From Shinella sp. WSJ-2 (GTDB taxonomy: Bacteria > Pseudomonadota > Alphaproteobacteria > Rhizobiales > Rhizobiaceae), in NCBI RefSeq assembly GCF_003432075.1, contig NZ_QWBU01000006.1, forward strand, positions 124,001-188,000: a stretch of 64,000 nt of DNA. The letters are read 5' to 3'. Below are positions 1 through 8,913 of the stretch, one piece after another. Each line of letters opens with the position of its first letter. Positions within the stretch are counted from its first letter, which is position 1. Position numbers and translations under genes: made by a program. Below the pieces are notes generated by a model. The model ran no database searches, was not told where the DNA came from, and was given only the letters and a program-made list of their open reading frames with translations.

Positions 1-1
1 C

Positions 2-724
2 GAGTATCGCGTGCAAATCCTCGCTTTGCCGCGCATCGCAACACCGGAAATCCTCACCGCTGTCCTTTCCGCGCTCGAAGCCCTGCGCACGCAGATACTC
101 AAGTGCATGGAAGAACAGATTATTTTACATAATACGGCTGGCTATCCCGACCAAACTGAGCGGCACAAACAGAATTCAAAACCCGACTCTACATCTGATC
201 TTGAACCTCGCTTCGAATCGAAGCAGGACGGCAAGGCCGAATTCCAACCTGGACCGGTTGCTATGGCCGATGCAGCAGCGGGGATTGAAACTGGAAATTC
301 GGTTGGAACGGGCAAGTCGCTCGATCGCGAGATGGCGAGGCGACCGGTGCCCCCGCTGGGAGCCGGGCCGGAGCCCCAAAAACCCTATCCCCTCCCCCTT
401 GTCCTGCAAGCTTGCCCGGAAATTATTCCGTTTGGTCCGGGTGGCACGATTTCGGGGTGGCGCGACCTGATGACGGCGGCCGTGGTGGTGCGTTCGATGC
501 TGGCGATCAGCCCATCGGCCTATGAAAATGCTTGCGCGGTGCTTGGGCCGGAAAATGCAGCGACGGTCATCGCCTGCATTCTCGAGCGTTCCGGACATAT
601 TAATTCGGCCGGCGGCTACCTGCGTGATCTCACCCGGCGGGCGGAACGCGGTGAATTCACGCTCGGTCCAATGCTGATGGCGCTTGCCCGCGCGAATGGT
701 GCCCCGGCGAAACGCGCAGGGTGA
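2..724 (+). CDS. repC: Plasmid replication initiator RepC, C-terminal part (5' end cut by window)
   Basis: RepC is the initiator of repABC replicons, which are typical of rhizobial megaplasmids and chromids. The reading frame is open from base 2 through the left edge, so the GTG at 11 is internal and not a real start. About 240 of the usual ~400 residues are present. The C-terminal block is highly characteristic of RepC: a CPEI-x-GPGG-x-ISGWRDLM segment, then AAVVVRSMLAISPSAYENA, then a conserved end with INSAGGYLRDLTRRAERGEF. Between the winged-helix part (outside the window) and this block lies a poorly conserved linker (about residues 40-130 of the visible part). In repABC replicons the origin lies within repC itself. 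repA and repB are expected just to the left. Confidence 0.93.
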   Translation, partial: EYRVQILALPRIATPEILTAVLSALEALRTQILKCMEEQIILHNTAGYPDQTERHKQNSKPDSTSDLEPRFESKQDGKAEFQPGPVAMADAAAGIETGNSVGTGKSLDREMARRPVPPLGAGPEPQKPYPLPLVLQACPEIIPFGPGGTISGWRDLMTAAVVVRSMLAISPSAYENACAVLGPENAATVIACILERSGHINSAGGYLRDLTRRAERGEFTLGPMLMALARANGAPAKRAG

Positions 725-816
725 GGTCAAATCGAGACGGTGAATTCGGCTTTGGAAACCGCACGTTAACCATGCAATCCGTAATCATGGGGGGCAAGAC
801 AAGGAAGCTCGAATCA

Positions 817-1110
817 ATGCCCCCTTACGCCTCCCCGCAGATGCGCCGCCGTTCTGTCGTCACCGAAACCGGACCGGTCGTGCCCTTCCCTGCCGAACGC
901 CGCACGGCACAAATCCGTCGCTGCGCCGGCGAGCTCGATAGTCTGCAAGGCGAGGATGCACGGCTCTATTGGCGGAGAGTCTGCCTCGAACTGGCCGACG
1001 AAATGCGCAAGCTCGGTTCGAGCGAAGAAAGTGCGCGCGCGGCGGTTTTTGCTTTTCAAGATGAGGTGCAGCAGGAGCTTTTCCGCATACATCATGCAGA
1101 AGAAGCCTGA
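817..1110 (+). CDS. Small DUF6074-family protein
   Basis: Short conserved hypothetical protein of about 97 residues. It has the features I associate with the rhizobial DUF6074 family: a VVPFPAERR segment near the N-terminus, an IRR motif, a central YWRRVCLELADEM segment, and a C-terminal VQQEL. No function is known to me. I chose the ATG at 817 because AAGGAAG lies 9 bases upstream. In-frame ATGs at 772 and 787 would add 10-15 residues with no better ribosome site. It ends 9 bases before the stop of the convergent lysE-like gene. Confidence 0.65.
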   Translation: MPPYASPQMRRRSVVTETGPVVPFPAERRTAQIRRCAGELDSLQGEDARLYWRRVCLELADEMRKLGSSEESARAAVFAFQDEVQQELFRIHHAEEA

Positions 1111-1119
1111 TCGCTTCGA

Positions 1120-1713
1120 TCAGATCAGCCCGGTCGCGCTGCTCACGAGGCCGAGCGAAAAGACGACGAGGAATGCTGCGGCAACCCGATAGATCAGTCG
1201 AGGCGACAAAACTGGTGCTTTGCCGACAAGACTGCCGAGCACGAGGAAGCTGGTTCCGGCGCCTGCGACCAGCAGGCTGAAGAGCCCGAGCGCCGGTGCG
1301 ATTTCCGTCAATGTTCCATGTGGCATGATGACGAGCCCGATGATGGGCGCTTTGGGATTGAGCATGGTGGTCAGGAAGACCTGGCCAACCGTCACCGCTT
1401 TCGCATCCCCCTCCCCTGCCGGTTTGGACGAAACGAGCCAAAGTCGAGCGGCGAGGAACAGAACCCAGCAAGCCGCAACGATCCGTAGGCCTGTCGCCAA
1501 TATTGGACGACCGTCGAGGAGAGCAGCTGCAATTGTTGCCAGTGGAATCACGACGGTGAGATAACCGGACAACTCACCCAGCAGCAAGGGTACGCTCTTG
1601 CGAAAACCGCGCGCCGCCGCGCCAACCGTCAGCAATGTATTGGTCGGGCCTGGTGTCAGGAGCAGAGCGAGGATGGCAAAGAGAAAAAAGCTGTCCGGCA
1701 TGTGGGTTCCCAT
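1120..1713 (-). CDS. LysE/RhtB-family amino-acid exporter
   Basis: Inner-membrane exporter of the LysE/RhtB superfamily, which expels amino acids or related small molecules. At about 197 residues it matches the family length. It is almost entirely hydrophobic, with about six membrane segments. The N-terminal LLTPGPTNTLL corresponds to the family's conserved proline-glycine-proline motif near the end of helix 1, and a LNPKAPI motif is seen in the middle. Start taken at MGTHMPDSFF; an alternative ATG is 12 bases downstream at 1701. An upstream extension would add a polar segment unlike the family. The substrate cannot be told. It is divergent from the HbpS-like gene at 1866. Confidence 0.85.
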   Translation of the reverse strand: MGTHMPDSFFLFAILALLLTPGPTNTLLTVGAAARGFRKSVPLLLGELSGYLTVVIPLATIAAALLDGRPILATGLRIVAACWVLFLAARLWLVSSKPAGEGDAKAVTVGQVFLTTMLNPKAPIIGLVIMPHGTLTEIAPALGLFSLLVAGAGTSFLVLGSLVGKAPVLSPRLIYRVAAAFLVVFSLGLVSSATGLI

Positions 1714-1865
1714 GGAAAGTCGGCCGTTCCGTACCGTCTCTAGGCCTCTTCCTTGAGCACAACGTTGATCTCCGTCAAGAGCATCCGAATCTCGACGGAA
1801 GACGCTCTTCCCCTCGGCGTTTTGTCCCGCTAGGAACAGGGAGCCATTTCCGCAGGGAGGAAGCA

Positions 1866-2366
1866 ATGACAGACATGATCGCAGACGACATTCGCCGGCT
1901 CGAGGAGCAGGAACGGCTCCTGCATTTTACCCGGTTCAGCCCGGATGATGCCTGGGCGCTTGGAAACCGGGTCCGCGAAACGGCGCTTGCTATCGGCGCC
2001 GGTGTGGCAATCGATATTTCGCTTAGGGATAGAACCCTCTTCCACTGTGCTTTGCCCGGCACATCGACGGATAATCTCGAGTGGATCCGGCGCAAGCGCA
2101 ACACGGTCCTGCGGCTTTGGCACTCGTCTTATCTTGTTGGGCGTCGTCTGGCGCTTTCCGGCCGCGAACAGGTGGAGGCGCACAATCTTTCCCATTCGGA
2201 CTTCTCGGTGCATGGCGGCAGTTTCCCGCTTTTTGTCGCCGAGCTCGGATGCGTCGGCGCGGTCACGGTTTCGGGCGTGCCGCAGCGGAGCGATCATGCT
2301 ATCGTGGCTGACGCCATCGCCGCTTTCCTCGGCATCGACCTTGGTGCCAGCCGCCTCCCTCATTGA
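1866..2366 (+). CDS. HbpS-like (UPF0303, haem-degrading domain) protein
   Basis: Cytosolic protein of about 166 residues belonging to the UPF0303/HbpS-like family (PF03928 type). Members bind haem or cobalamin-like cofactors or accompany oxidoreductases; the function of this branch is unclear. The DISLRDRTLFHCALPG, RKRNTVLRLWHSSY and HGGSFPLFV segments are the conserved family blocks. The ATG at 1866 is preceded by GGGAGG with 5 bases of spacing. An upstream open frame from 1635 lacks family sequence and overlaps the divergent LysE gene, so it is not used. Confidence 0.82.
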   Translation: MTDMIADDIRRLEEQERLLHFTRFSPDDAWALGNRVRETALAIGAGVAIDISLRDRTLFHCALPGTSTDNLEWIRRKRNTVLRLWHSSYLVGRRLALSGREQVEAHNLSHSDFSVHGGSFPLFVAELGCVGAVTVSGVPQRSDHAIVADAIAAFLGIDLGASRLPH

Positions 2367-2434
2367 TCCCTCCCCTCCCCCTAGGAAAGAAGCAACCGGC
2401 TGCGTAAAATAGGCCGCCCGGCTCTCTTCGGGCG

Positions 2435-4282
2435 ATGGAGGAGAGGAGCAGCCATTTCGTGAAAGTGCGCCACGCCCTGGTGTTCGCGGTACTGCCGATC
2501 GTTGTCGTCCTTGCGATCCTGCAAGGCGGAACACTGGTGACGCGCAGCTATATGGATGAGGCGTCGTCGCAGGCCAGTTCGGCCTTGCGTTTGGCGGTTG
2601 CCGCACTGGCTGGCCATCTCCGCCGATACGAGCCTCTTCCCTCACTCATCGCCGATCATGATGATATCGAGGCACTGCTGCAGAAGCCGGACGACCCCTC
2701 CCTCCGCCGCGCCGCAAGCAACTATCTAAAGGAAATCAATGGATTGCTGGAGTCCTCCGACATTTATGTGATGACTCCTGACGGCAATACGATCGCCGCC
2801 AGCAACTACGACATGCCGACGACCTTCGTCGGGCAGAACTTCCACTATCGCCCGTATTTTCAGGATGCGATCAAGGGAGATCGAGCGCGCTTCTATGCCC
2901 TAGGAACCACATCACTAAAACGAGGCTACTATTTTTCTTCACCTGTGGAGGTGGCTGGCAAGATCCTCGGCGTCATCGTTTTCAAGGTGGACATCGATTC
3001 CATCGAGACGTCATGGCGCGGCGGGGAATACAAGATTTTCGTCGCCGATCCTGAGGGCATCATCTTCATGACCGGTAGCCCGGAATGGCTCTATACCGGG
3101 ATTCTACCATTGGATGCGCCTCGACTTTCGCGCACGCAGGCCTCTCGGCGGTATGCGGAAGCCAGGCTGCGGCCACTCTCTCAGACCGAGATGGTTTACC
3201 ACGGTCAACGTTTGATGAGCATCACATCGAACGGCGTTACTCACGAATATATCCGGCTCTCCCAATACATGCCTGAAGCGGATTGGACGGTCAATGTTCT
3301 GCTGGACACGGCATCGGTGCGCGCGCAGGCGCGCACCACACTGATTGCGATCGTGCTCTTCATCTGCCTTGCCGGTCTGGGTGCCGCCGTTCTCCTGCAA
3401 CGTAGAAGCCGCGTGGTGGAGCGCCTGCGTTTGCAGGAGGAAACCCAAAACGAACTGGAGCGGCGTGTCGAAGAACGGACGGCTGCTCTTGCCCGCGTCA
3501 ATGAGCAGATCGAACTGGAGGTGTCGGAACGACGTTTGACCGAACAGGAGTTGCGCAAGACACAGGCTGACTTGATCCAAGCCGGCAAATTGGCCGGCCT
3601 TGGCCAGATGTCGGCAGCGCTTTCGCATGAGTTCAATCAGCCGCTCGCCGCCGCAAAAACCTATGCCGATAGTGCCGCCCTGTTGATGGACCGCGGCCGC
3701 ATGCCCGAAGCGCAAGACAATGTCCGCCGCATTTCAAGCCTCATCGATCGCATGGCGTCTATAAGTCGGCACTTACGCAACTTTGCGCGCAAGCCGAATG
3801 AGAAACTTGGACCGGTTCTCCTCTCCAGTGTGATTGCCGACACACTTGAAATCGTAACACCCCGACTCAAGGCAGCGGATGCAGAGCTGGTGCTTCAGTT
3901 TGAAGAAGACGGTTTGGCTGTTCAGGCCGGACCGGTCCGTTTACAACAGGTTCTTGTCAATATTATCGGCAACGCGGCGGATGCCGTGGAAGGTCTGGAT
4001 AACAGGGAAATCCTGCTGTCGGCTAGCCGGGTGGATGGGCGCGCTGTCATCACAATACGTGATCATGGACCCGGTGTGGCCGCAGCGATTGCCGAGCGCA
4101 TCTTCGATCCGTTCTTCACCACGAAGGGCGTCGGCAAGGGGCTTGGCCTCGGCCTGTCCATTTCTTATAATATTATCAAAGACTTCGGGGGGGATTTGTC
4201 GGTGATGAACCATGCCGAGGGTGGTGCCGTATTCCGGCTTGTGCTTGACCTGGCAGGCGCTGCGCGTGAGGCGGCAGAATGA
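2435..4282 (+). CDS. DctB-like membrane sensor histidine kinase
   Basis: Sensor kinase of the DctB family, presumably sensing a carboxylate for the tct transporter downstream. Layout: transmembrane segment at about residues 12-32, a periplasmic Cache-type sensing domain to about 295, a second membrane segment at about 297-318, then a coiled coil. The HisKA domain follows, with phospho-acceptor His398 (ALSHEFNQPLAAAK), then the HATPase domain with N-box NIIGNAADAV, G1 DHGPGV and G2 GKGLGLGLSISYNI. At 615 residues it matches DctB. The ATG at 2435 has no clear ribosome site; GTG at 2459 has GGAGGAGAGGAG upstream and is a good alternative. It overlaps the response-regulator gene by 4 bases (ATGA), so the two are translationally coupled. 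Confidence 0.92.
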   Translation: MEERSSHFVKVRHALVFAVLPIVVVLAILQGGTLVTRSYMDEASSQASSALRLAVAALAGHLRRYEPLPSLIADHDDIEALLQKPDDPSLRRAASNYLKEINGLLESSDIYVMTPDGNTIAASNYDMPTTFVGQNFHYRPYFQDAIKGDRARFYALGTTSLKRGYYFSSPVEVAGKILGVIVFKVDIDSIETSWRGGEYKIFVADPEGIIFMTGSPEWLYTGILPLDAPRLSRTQASRRYAEARLRPLSQTEMVYHGQRLMSITSNGVTHEYIRLSQYMPEADWTVNVLLDTASVRAQARTTLIAIVLFICLAGLGAAVLLQRRSRVVERLRLQEETQNELERRVEERTAALARVNEQIELEVSERRLTEQELRKTQADLIQAGKLAGLGQMSAALSHEFNQPLAAAKTYADSAALLMDRGRMPEAQDNVRRISSLIDRMASISRHLRNFARKPNEKLGPVLLSSVIADTLEIVTPRLKAADAELVLQFEEDGLAVQAGPVRLQQVLVNIIGNAADAVEGLDNREILLSASRVDGRAVITIRDHGPGVAAAIAERIFDPFFTTKGVGKGLGLGLSISYNIIKDFGGDLSVMNHAEGGAVFRLVLDLAGAAREAAE

Positions 4283-5634
4283 CGGAACCGTGTGTTCTTC
4301 TAATCGATGACGAGAACGAAATGCGCCGTTCCTCTGCTCAGGCACTGGAACTTTTCGATCTCACGGTCGAGACGTTTTCAAGTGCCGAGCCGGTTCTGGA
4401 GCTTATCGGCTATGCCTTTAATGGTGTCGTGGTGAGTGATATCCGTATGCCGGGCATGGATGGTATGACGCTGCTTCAGCGGATTCGCGAGGTCGACCCG
4501 GAAGTGCCCGTGATCCTAGTAACCGGGCATGCGGATGTGCAACTCGCGGTCAGCGCCATGCGAGCTGGCGTTTATGACTTTATCGAAAAGCCGTTTGCGG
4601 CACAGCATTTGGCGGCCGTCATCCGGCGAGCGATGGACCGCCGCAGCCTCGTTTTGGAGAACCGCCGATTGCGCGCCGTTGCCGGTAAGCGTGACGATAT
4701 CGAAGCGCGGCTGCCGGGGCGTACCCAAGTTATGGTGGACTTGCGCTACAGGCTGCGGGCCATCGGCGCGACCGATGCGGATACGCTCATCATCGGGGAG
4801 ACAGGTGTCGGCAAAGAGGTTGTGGCACGGGCGTTGCATGATGTCAGCAGTCGCGCAAGTCGACCATTTATCGCGATCAACTGTGCCGCCCTCCCCGCGA
4901 CTCTGATCGAAAGCGAGTTATTTGGCCACGAGCCCGGTGCTTTTCCGGGCGCGCTTCGGCCACGCTACGGAAAGTTTGAGCACGGGCGTGGCGGTACGAT
5001 CCTGCTCGATGAAATCGGGTCTATGCCCTTTGATTTGCAAGCGAAATTTCTCCGTGTCCTGCAGGAACGCATCATTACGCGGCTGGGTTCGAACGAGCAG
5101 ATTCCGCTTGATGTGCGCTTCATCGCGACCAGTAAGGTCGATCTGGAGGCCGAGGTTGCTGCTGGTCGTTTTCGAGCTGATCTCTTTTACCGGCTTAATG
5201 TTGCGACGCTCCGTGTGCCTTCGCTTGCGCAACGACAGGCCGACATCCCCCTCCTCTTTCTGCAGCTGGTGCGCGAGGCGTCCGCGCGATATAATCGCAA
5301 CGATATCGACGTGCCGCCAGAGTTGATAACGGACATTGCCACGCGTGGTTGGCTCGGCAATGTTCGGGAGTTGCGCAATGCCGCAGACCGCTTGGTGCTC
5401 GGTCTTTCCCCAACGCCGGAAGACGGTCCACCTGACACAGGCCCGCAGCGTCTTGCAGATCGTGTGGCATCCTACGAGCGAGGGCTGATTGCGAGTGCAC
5501 TGGTCGCCCATGGGGGGAGCCTGAAGCCGGTTTACGAGCAACTCGGTGTTTCCCGTAAGACGCTTTACGAGAAAATGCAGAAATATGGGCTCGATAAATA
5601 TGCTCGTTTGGACGCCTCTCAGGACGATGCCTAA
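4279..5634 (+). CDS. DctD-like response regulator with AAA+ domain and altered GAFTGA loop
   Basis: Partner of the kinase encoded just upstream. Layout: receiver domain with phospho-acceptor Asp54 (SDIRMPGMDG) and the conserved lysine in FIEKPF; AAA+ domain with Walker A GETGVGKE at residues 173-180 and Walker B ILLDEIGSM; C-terminal Fis-type helix-turn-helix (LGVSRKTLYEKMQKYGL). The loop used by this family to contact sigma-54 normally reads GAFTGA; here residues 220-225 read GAFPGA, replacing the key threonine by proline. In NtrC-type proteins that threonine is central to engaging sigma-54, so this regulator may be impaired or sigma-54-independent. Likely target: the tctCBA operon 200 bases downstream. 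Confidence 0.92.
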   Translation: MTEPCVLLIDDENEMRRSSAQALELFDLTVETFSSAEPVLELIGYAFNGVVVSDIRMPGMDGMTLLQRIREVDPEVPVILVTGHADVQLAVSAMRAGVYDFIEKPFAAQHLAAVIRRAMDRRSLVLENRRLRAVAGKRDDIEARLPGRTQVMVDLRYRLRAIGATDADTLIIGETGVGKEVVARALHDVSSRASRPFIAINCAALPATLIESELFGHEPGAFPGALRPRYGKFEHGRGGTILLDEIGSMPFDLQAKFLRVLQERIITRLGSNEQIPLDVRFIATSKVDLEAEVAAGRFRADLFYRLNVATLRVPSLAQRQADIPLLFLQLVREASARYNRNDIDVPPELITDIATRGWLGNVRELRNAADRLVLGLSPTPEDGPPDTGPQRLADRVASYERGLIASALVAHGGSLKPVYEQLGVSRKTLYEKMQKYGLDKYARLDASQDDA

Positions 5635-5640
5635 TGGCTG

Positions 5641-5660
5641 ATGGGTGGATTCCCACCCAT
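5641..5660. promoter_or_regulatory. Inverted repeat upstream of tctC (possible regulator site)
   Basis: Perfect 8-bp arms ATGGGTGG and CCACCCAT separated by 4 bases, starting 6 bases after the stop of the response-regulator gene. No T-run follows, so it is not a convincing terminator. A further CACCCAT half-site occurs at about 5686. The position (175-195 bases before tctC) fits an upstream activator site, by inference only. Confidence 0.4.
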
Positions 5661-5701
5661 GGACCGCGCGCTTTGTCCCTTAATTCACCCATCCTGGTCG
5701 G

Positions 5702-5717
5702 GTTTACTGCCGTAAAC
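5702..5717. promoter_or_regulatory. Second inverted repeat upstream of tctC
   Basis: Perfect 6-bp arms GTTTAC and GTAAAC around TGCC. It lies between the response-regulator gene and tctC. No canonical -24/-12 element with the correct 10-base GG-to-GC spacing was found in 5635-5833; the closest, TGGTCGGGTTTACTGC overlapping this repeat, is one base too long. Confidence 0.35.
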
Positions 5718-5833
5718 AGCGCGTCATCGAGTCAGCGAGCTTGTTCCTCCGGTCGCATCATTCACTCTGGAGGCAACCAGAAACGGCGCGGGAGGAGCTG
5801 CGCCGGCTGGTCGTTTCATCTCGGGAGGATTTG

Positions 5834-6817
5834 ATGAAGACCTTGAAATCCCTGTTTGGCGTTTCTGCAGCTGTTGCCGCCACCTTGCTCGCGTCGTCGG
5901 CGCTGGGCCAGACTTACCCGGAGCGCACGATTACCATGGTTGTGCCCTTCTCCGCCGGCGGCCCCACGGATACGGTTACGCGTCTTGTCGCGGAAGCTAT
6001 GTCGAAGGACCTTGGCCAGCAGATCGTCGTGGAGAATGTCGGCGGTGCGGGTGGCACGCTCGGTGCTGGTCGTGTCGCGAGCGCCGATCCAGACGGTTAC
6101 ACCCTGCTGCTGCACCATATCGGCATGGCGACCAGCGCGACGCTCTATCGGAAGCTGGCCTACGATACGCTGAACGCTTTCGAGTATGTGGGTCTCGTCA
6201 CCGAGGTGCCGATGACGATCGTCGCTCGTAAAGACCTTGAGCCAGGCGATCTAAAGGGTCTGGTTGACTATATGAAGGCGAACAAAGACACCGTGACCGT
6301 GGCCAACGCCGGCATCGGTGCGGCGTCCCATCTCTGCGGCATGATGCTGATGAGTGCGCTCCAGACCCAGTTTACCACCGTTCCATACAAGGGTACTGGG
6401 CCCGCCATGACCGACCTCCTGGGCGGCCAGGTCGATGTGATGTGCGACCAGACGACCAACACGACGAAGCAGATCCAGGGCGGCACGATCAAGGCCTATG
6501 CCGTGACCTCCCCTGCCCGCCTTGGCAACCTGCCCGATATCCCGACAGCTGAAGAAGGTGGCTTGCCCGGTTTCCAGGTCGGCATCTGGCACGGCATCTA
6601 TGCGCCGAAGGGCACCCCGAGCGAGGTGACGGAACGGCTCTCGAAGTCGCTGCAACTGGCGCTGAAGGATCCCAACGTCATAGCCCGTTTCGCTGAACTG
6701 GGTACGGCCCCCTCCTCCGATTCTGACGCGACGCCGGCCGGATTGAAAGCCAAGCTTGAGGGCGAAATCACCAGGTGGAAGCCGGTGATCGAGGCCGCTG
6801 GCCAGTACGCCGACTGA
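5834..6817 (+). CDS. tctC: TctC-type substrate-binding protein of a tripartite tricarboxylate transporter
   Basis: Periplasmic receptor of the Bug/TctC family that delivers a carboxylate to the TctAB membrane pair. Start at ATG 5834 with GGGAGGA 4 bases upstream. A Sec signal peptide follows (about residues 1-25, ending ASSALGQT). Mature-protein motifs are typical: YPERTITMVVPFSAGGPTD at the N-terminus, GGAGGTLGAGRVA, and a VPYKGTGPAMTDLLGGQVD block. Length 327 residues, as usual. First gene of tctC-tctB-tctA, directly downstream of the DctBD-like pair. Citrate-like tri- or dicarboxylates are usual family ligands; the real substrate is unknown. Confidence 0.94.
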   Translation: MKTLKSLFGVSAAVAATLLASSALGQTYPERTITMVVPFSAGGPTDTVTRLVAEAMSKDLGQQIVVENVGGAGGTLGAGRVASADPDGYTLLLHHIGMATSATLYRKLAYDTLNAFEYVGLVTEVPMTIVARKDLEPGDLKGLVDYMKANKDTVTVANAGIGAASHLCGMMLMSALQTQFTTVPYKGTGPAMTDLLGGQVDVMCDQTTNTTKQIQGGTIKAYAVTSPARLGNLPDIPTAEEGGLPGFQVGIWHGIYAPKGTPSEVTERLSKSLQLALKDPNVIARFAELGTAPSSDSDATPAGLKAKLEGEITRWKPVIEAAGQYAD

Positions 6818-6912
6818 TCAAACCCGCGGGATAAGCATCGGGACGGCGGTCAACACCGTCCCGATGCCAGCCATTGTGCGCGCTCTCGGGAACGCCGGGA
6901 GAAGGGGATCTC

Positions 6913-7374
6913 ATGAAAAACCTGCAGTTCGACAGCACCAATGCGATATGCGGCCTGACCTTCATCGCTCTCGGATGCTTCTCTATTTATCAATGCCTTA
7001 ACTTGGAACTTGGCACCGCGCTCCGCATGGGCCCGGGCTATTTTCCACTATTTTTGGCGGTCATCCTGACACTTCTTGGCGCGATCGTTCTCGTGCAGGC
7101 AACCCGTGTTCAAGGTGAGCCGATCGGGCCGATCGCGTTGCGCGGCATGCTGTTCATCCTGCCCGCGCCCGTCTTTTTCGGGCTGACGGTGCGCGGTCTC
7201 GGCTTCGTGCCGTCGCTGTTCTTCGCCGCCCTGATCGCGGCCTTTGCTTCATCGCGAATGAAGCCGGGTATGGCGGTGGTTCTTGCCGCCGCGATTACGC
7301 TCTTCTCCGTCGCGGTGTTCAGTTATGCCCTCGGCCTGCCGTTCGAACGGTTCGGCCCGTGGACCCGGCTCTAG
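6913..7374 (+). CDS. tctB: TctB-type small membrane subunit
   Basis: Small membrane component of a TTT transporter, about 153 residues with four hydrophobic segments. The N-terminal part has the family pattern of a first helix (GLTFIALGCFSIYQ) followed by LRMGPGYFPLFLAVILTLLGAIVL. Start at ATG 6913 with GAAGGGGA upstream; a longer frame from 6874 has no ribosome site. The stop is directly followed by the AGGAGG of tctA. Confidence 0.9.
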   Translation: MKNLQFDSTNAICGLTFIALGCFSIYQCLNLELGTALRMGPGYFPLFLAVILTLLGAIVLVQATRVQGEPIGPIALRGMLFILPAPVFFGLTVRGLGFVPSLFFAALIAAFASSRMKPGMAVVLAAAITLFSVAVFSYALGLPFERFGPWTRL

Positions 7375-7384
7375 GAGGCGCGAT

Positions 7385-8890
7385 ATGGATCTCATCAGCA
7401 ATCTCGCACTCGGCTTTTCGACGGCCGCATCGCCAGCCAACCTCGCCTTCTGCCTCATCGGCGTTTTGCTCGGCACGTTGATCGGCGTGCTGCCCGGCAT
7501 CGGTGCGACGGCGACGATCGCCATGCTCCTGCCGATCACCTTCCAGCTGGAGCCGGTTTCCTCACTCATCATGCTCGCCGGCATTTATTACGGTGCGCAA
7601 TATGGCGGCTCCACAACGGCGATCCTGATCAACATGCCTGGGGAATCTTCGTCCGCCGTGACCGCCATCGACGGCTATCAAATGGCGCGCAAGGGCAGGG
7701 CAGGTGCCGCACTTTCCATCGCGGCTCTTGGCTCTTTTTTTGCCGGCACGGTCTCGACCTTTCTGGTAGCGATCTTCGCCATTCCGCTTACGGCTATCGC
7801 GCTGAAATTCGGTGCGGCGGAGTATTTTTCCCTGATGGTCGTCGGCCTCGTCTCCTCCATCGCGCTTGCCCATGGCTCCATAGTCAAGGCGCTGGCCATG
7901 GTGGCGCTGGGTCTACTTCTCGGTCTCGTCGGGACGGATATCTATACTGGCACGCCGCGGTTTACCTTGGGCATTCGCGAATATGCCGACGGTCTCAACT
8001 TCGTCGCTGTCGCTGTGGGTGTTTTTGGCATTGCGGAAATCCTGCGCAATCTGGAAGGCGAGAAGACCCGGACACTGGTGATGGCGAAGGTCTCCGGGCT
8101 GTGGCCGACCAAGGACGATTTCAAGCGGATGGCAGCGCCCGTGCTGCGCGGCACGGTCATTGGCTCGGCCTTGGGCATCCTACCTGGAGGAGGGGCGATC
8201 CTCGCCGCCTTCGCCTCCTATACGGTGGAAAAGCGCGTTTCGGACCACCCGGAGGAGTTCGGCCACGGCGCCATTGCCGGCGTCGCGGGACCGGAATCGG
8301 CCAACAATGCGGGTGCGCAGACCTCATTCATTCCCTTGTTAACGCTGGGTATTCCGGCCAATCCTGTCATGGCGCTGATGGTCGGGGCGATGATCATCCA
8401 GGGGATCGTACCTGGGCCGAACGTCGCCGCGGAGCAGCCGACGCTCTTCTGGGGCATCATCGCCTCCATGTGGATCGGCAATCTGATGCTCGTGGTGCTG
8501 AACCTGCCGCTGATTGGCCTCTGGGTGAAGCTCCTGACGGTGCCTTACTACGTGCTCTTCCCGATCATCATGGCGTTCTGCTCGATCGGCGTCTACAGCG
8601 TGAACTCGAATGTCTATGACCTCTACGCGGTCGCGCTATTCGGACTTGGCGGGTACTTATTGGTCAAACTTCGCTGCGAGCCTGCGCCGCTGCTGCTCGG
8701 CTTCGTGCTTGGGCCGTTGCTGGAAGAGAACCTGCGGCGCGCCATGATCCTGTCGCGCGGCGACCCGACCACGTTCGTGACGCGTCCGATCAGTGCGATC
8801 CTCCTGGCGATTGCGCTTGCGGTACTCGTTATCGTCTTCTTGCCGTCGGTCAAAAAGAAGCGCGAAGAGGTGTTCCAGGAAGAGGACTGA
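7385..8890 (+). CDS. tctA: TctA-type large membrane subunit
   Basis: Large permease subunit of the TTT transporter, 501 residues with about 11-12 membrane segments. Conserved blocks: GTLIGVLPGIGATATIAMLLPITF near the N-terminus (quoted in part), YYGAQYGGSTTAIL-NMPGE, and GAIAGVAGPESANNAGA in the middle. The ATG at 7385 follows AGGAGG by 6 bases. A strong terminator lies immediately after the gene, so tctCBA forms a closed operon. Confidence 0.95.
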   Translation: MDLISNLALGFSTAASPANLAFCLIGVLLGTLIGVLPGIGATATIAMLLPITFQLEPVSSLIMLAGIYYGAQYGGSTTAILINMPGESSSAVTAIDGYQMARKGRAGAALSIAALGSFFAGTVSTFLVAIFAIPLTAIALKFGAAEYFSLMVVGLVSSIALAHGSIVKALAMVALGLLLGLVGTDIYTGTPRFTLGIREYADGLNFVAVAVGVFGIAEILRNLEGEKTRTLVMAKVSGLWPTKDDFKRMAAPVLRGTVIGSALGILPGGGAILAAFASYTVEKRVSDHPEEFGHGAIAGVAGPESANNAGAQTSFIPLLTLGIPANPVMALMVGAMIIQGIVPGPNVAAEQPTLFWGIIASMWIGNLMLVVLNLPLIGLWVKLLTVPYYVLFPIIMAFCSIGVYSVNSNVYDLYAVALFGLGGYLLVKLRCEPAPLLLGFVLGPLLEENLRRAMILSRGDPTTFVTRPISAILLAIALAVLVIVFLPSVKKKREEVFQEED

Positions 8891-8913
8891 GGCCGACATT
8901 TGGGTAAACAGGG

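Noticed and set aside
5691-5710. Sigma-54 promoter before tctC
   Set aside because: TGGTCGGGTTTACTGC has an 11-base gap between GG and GC where 10 is required, and other bases fit poorly.
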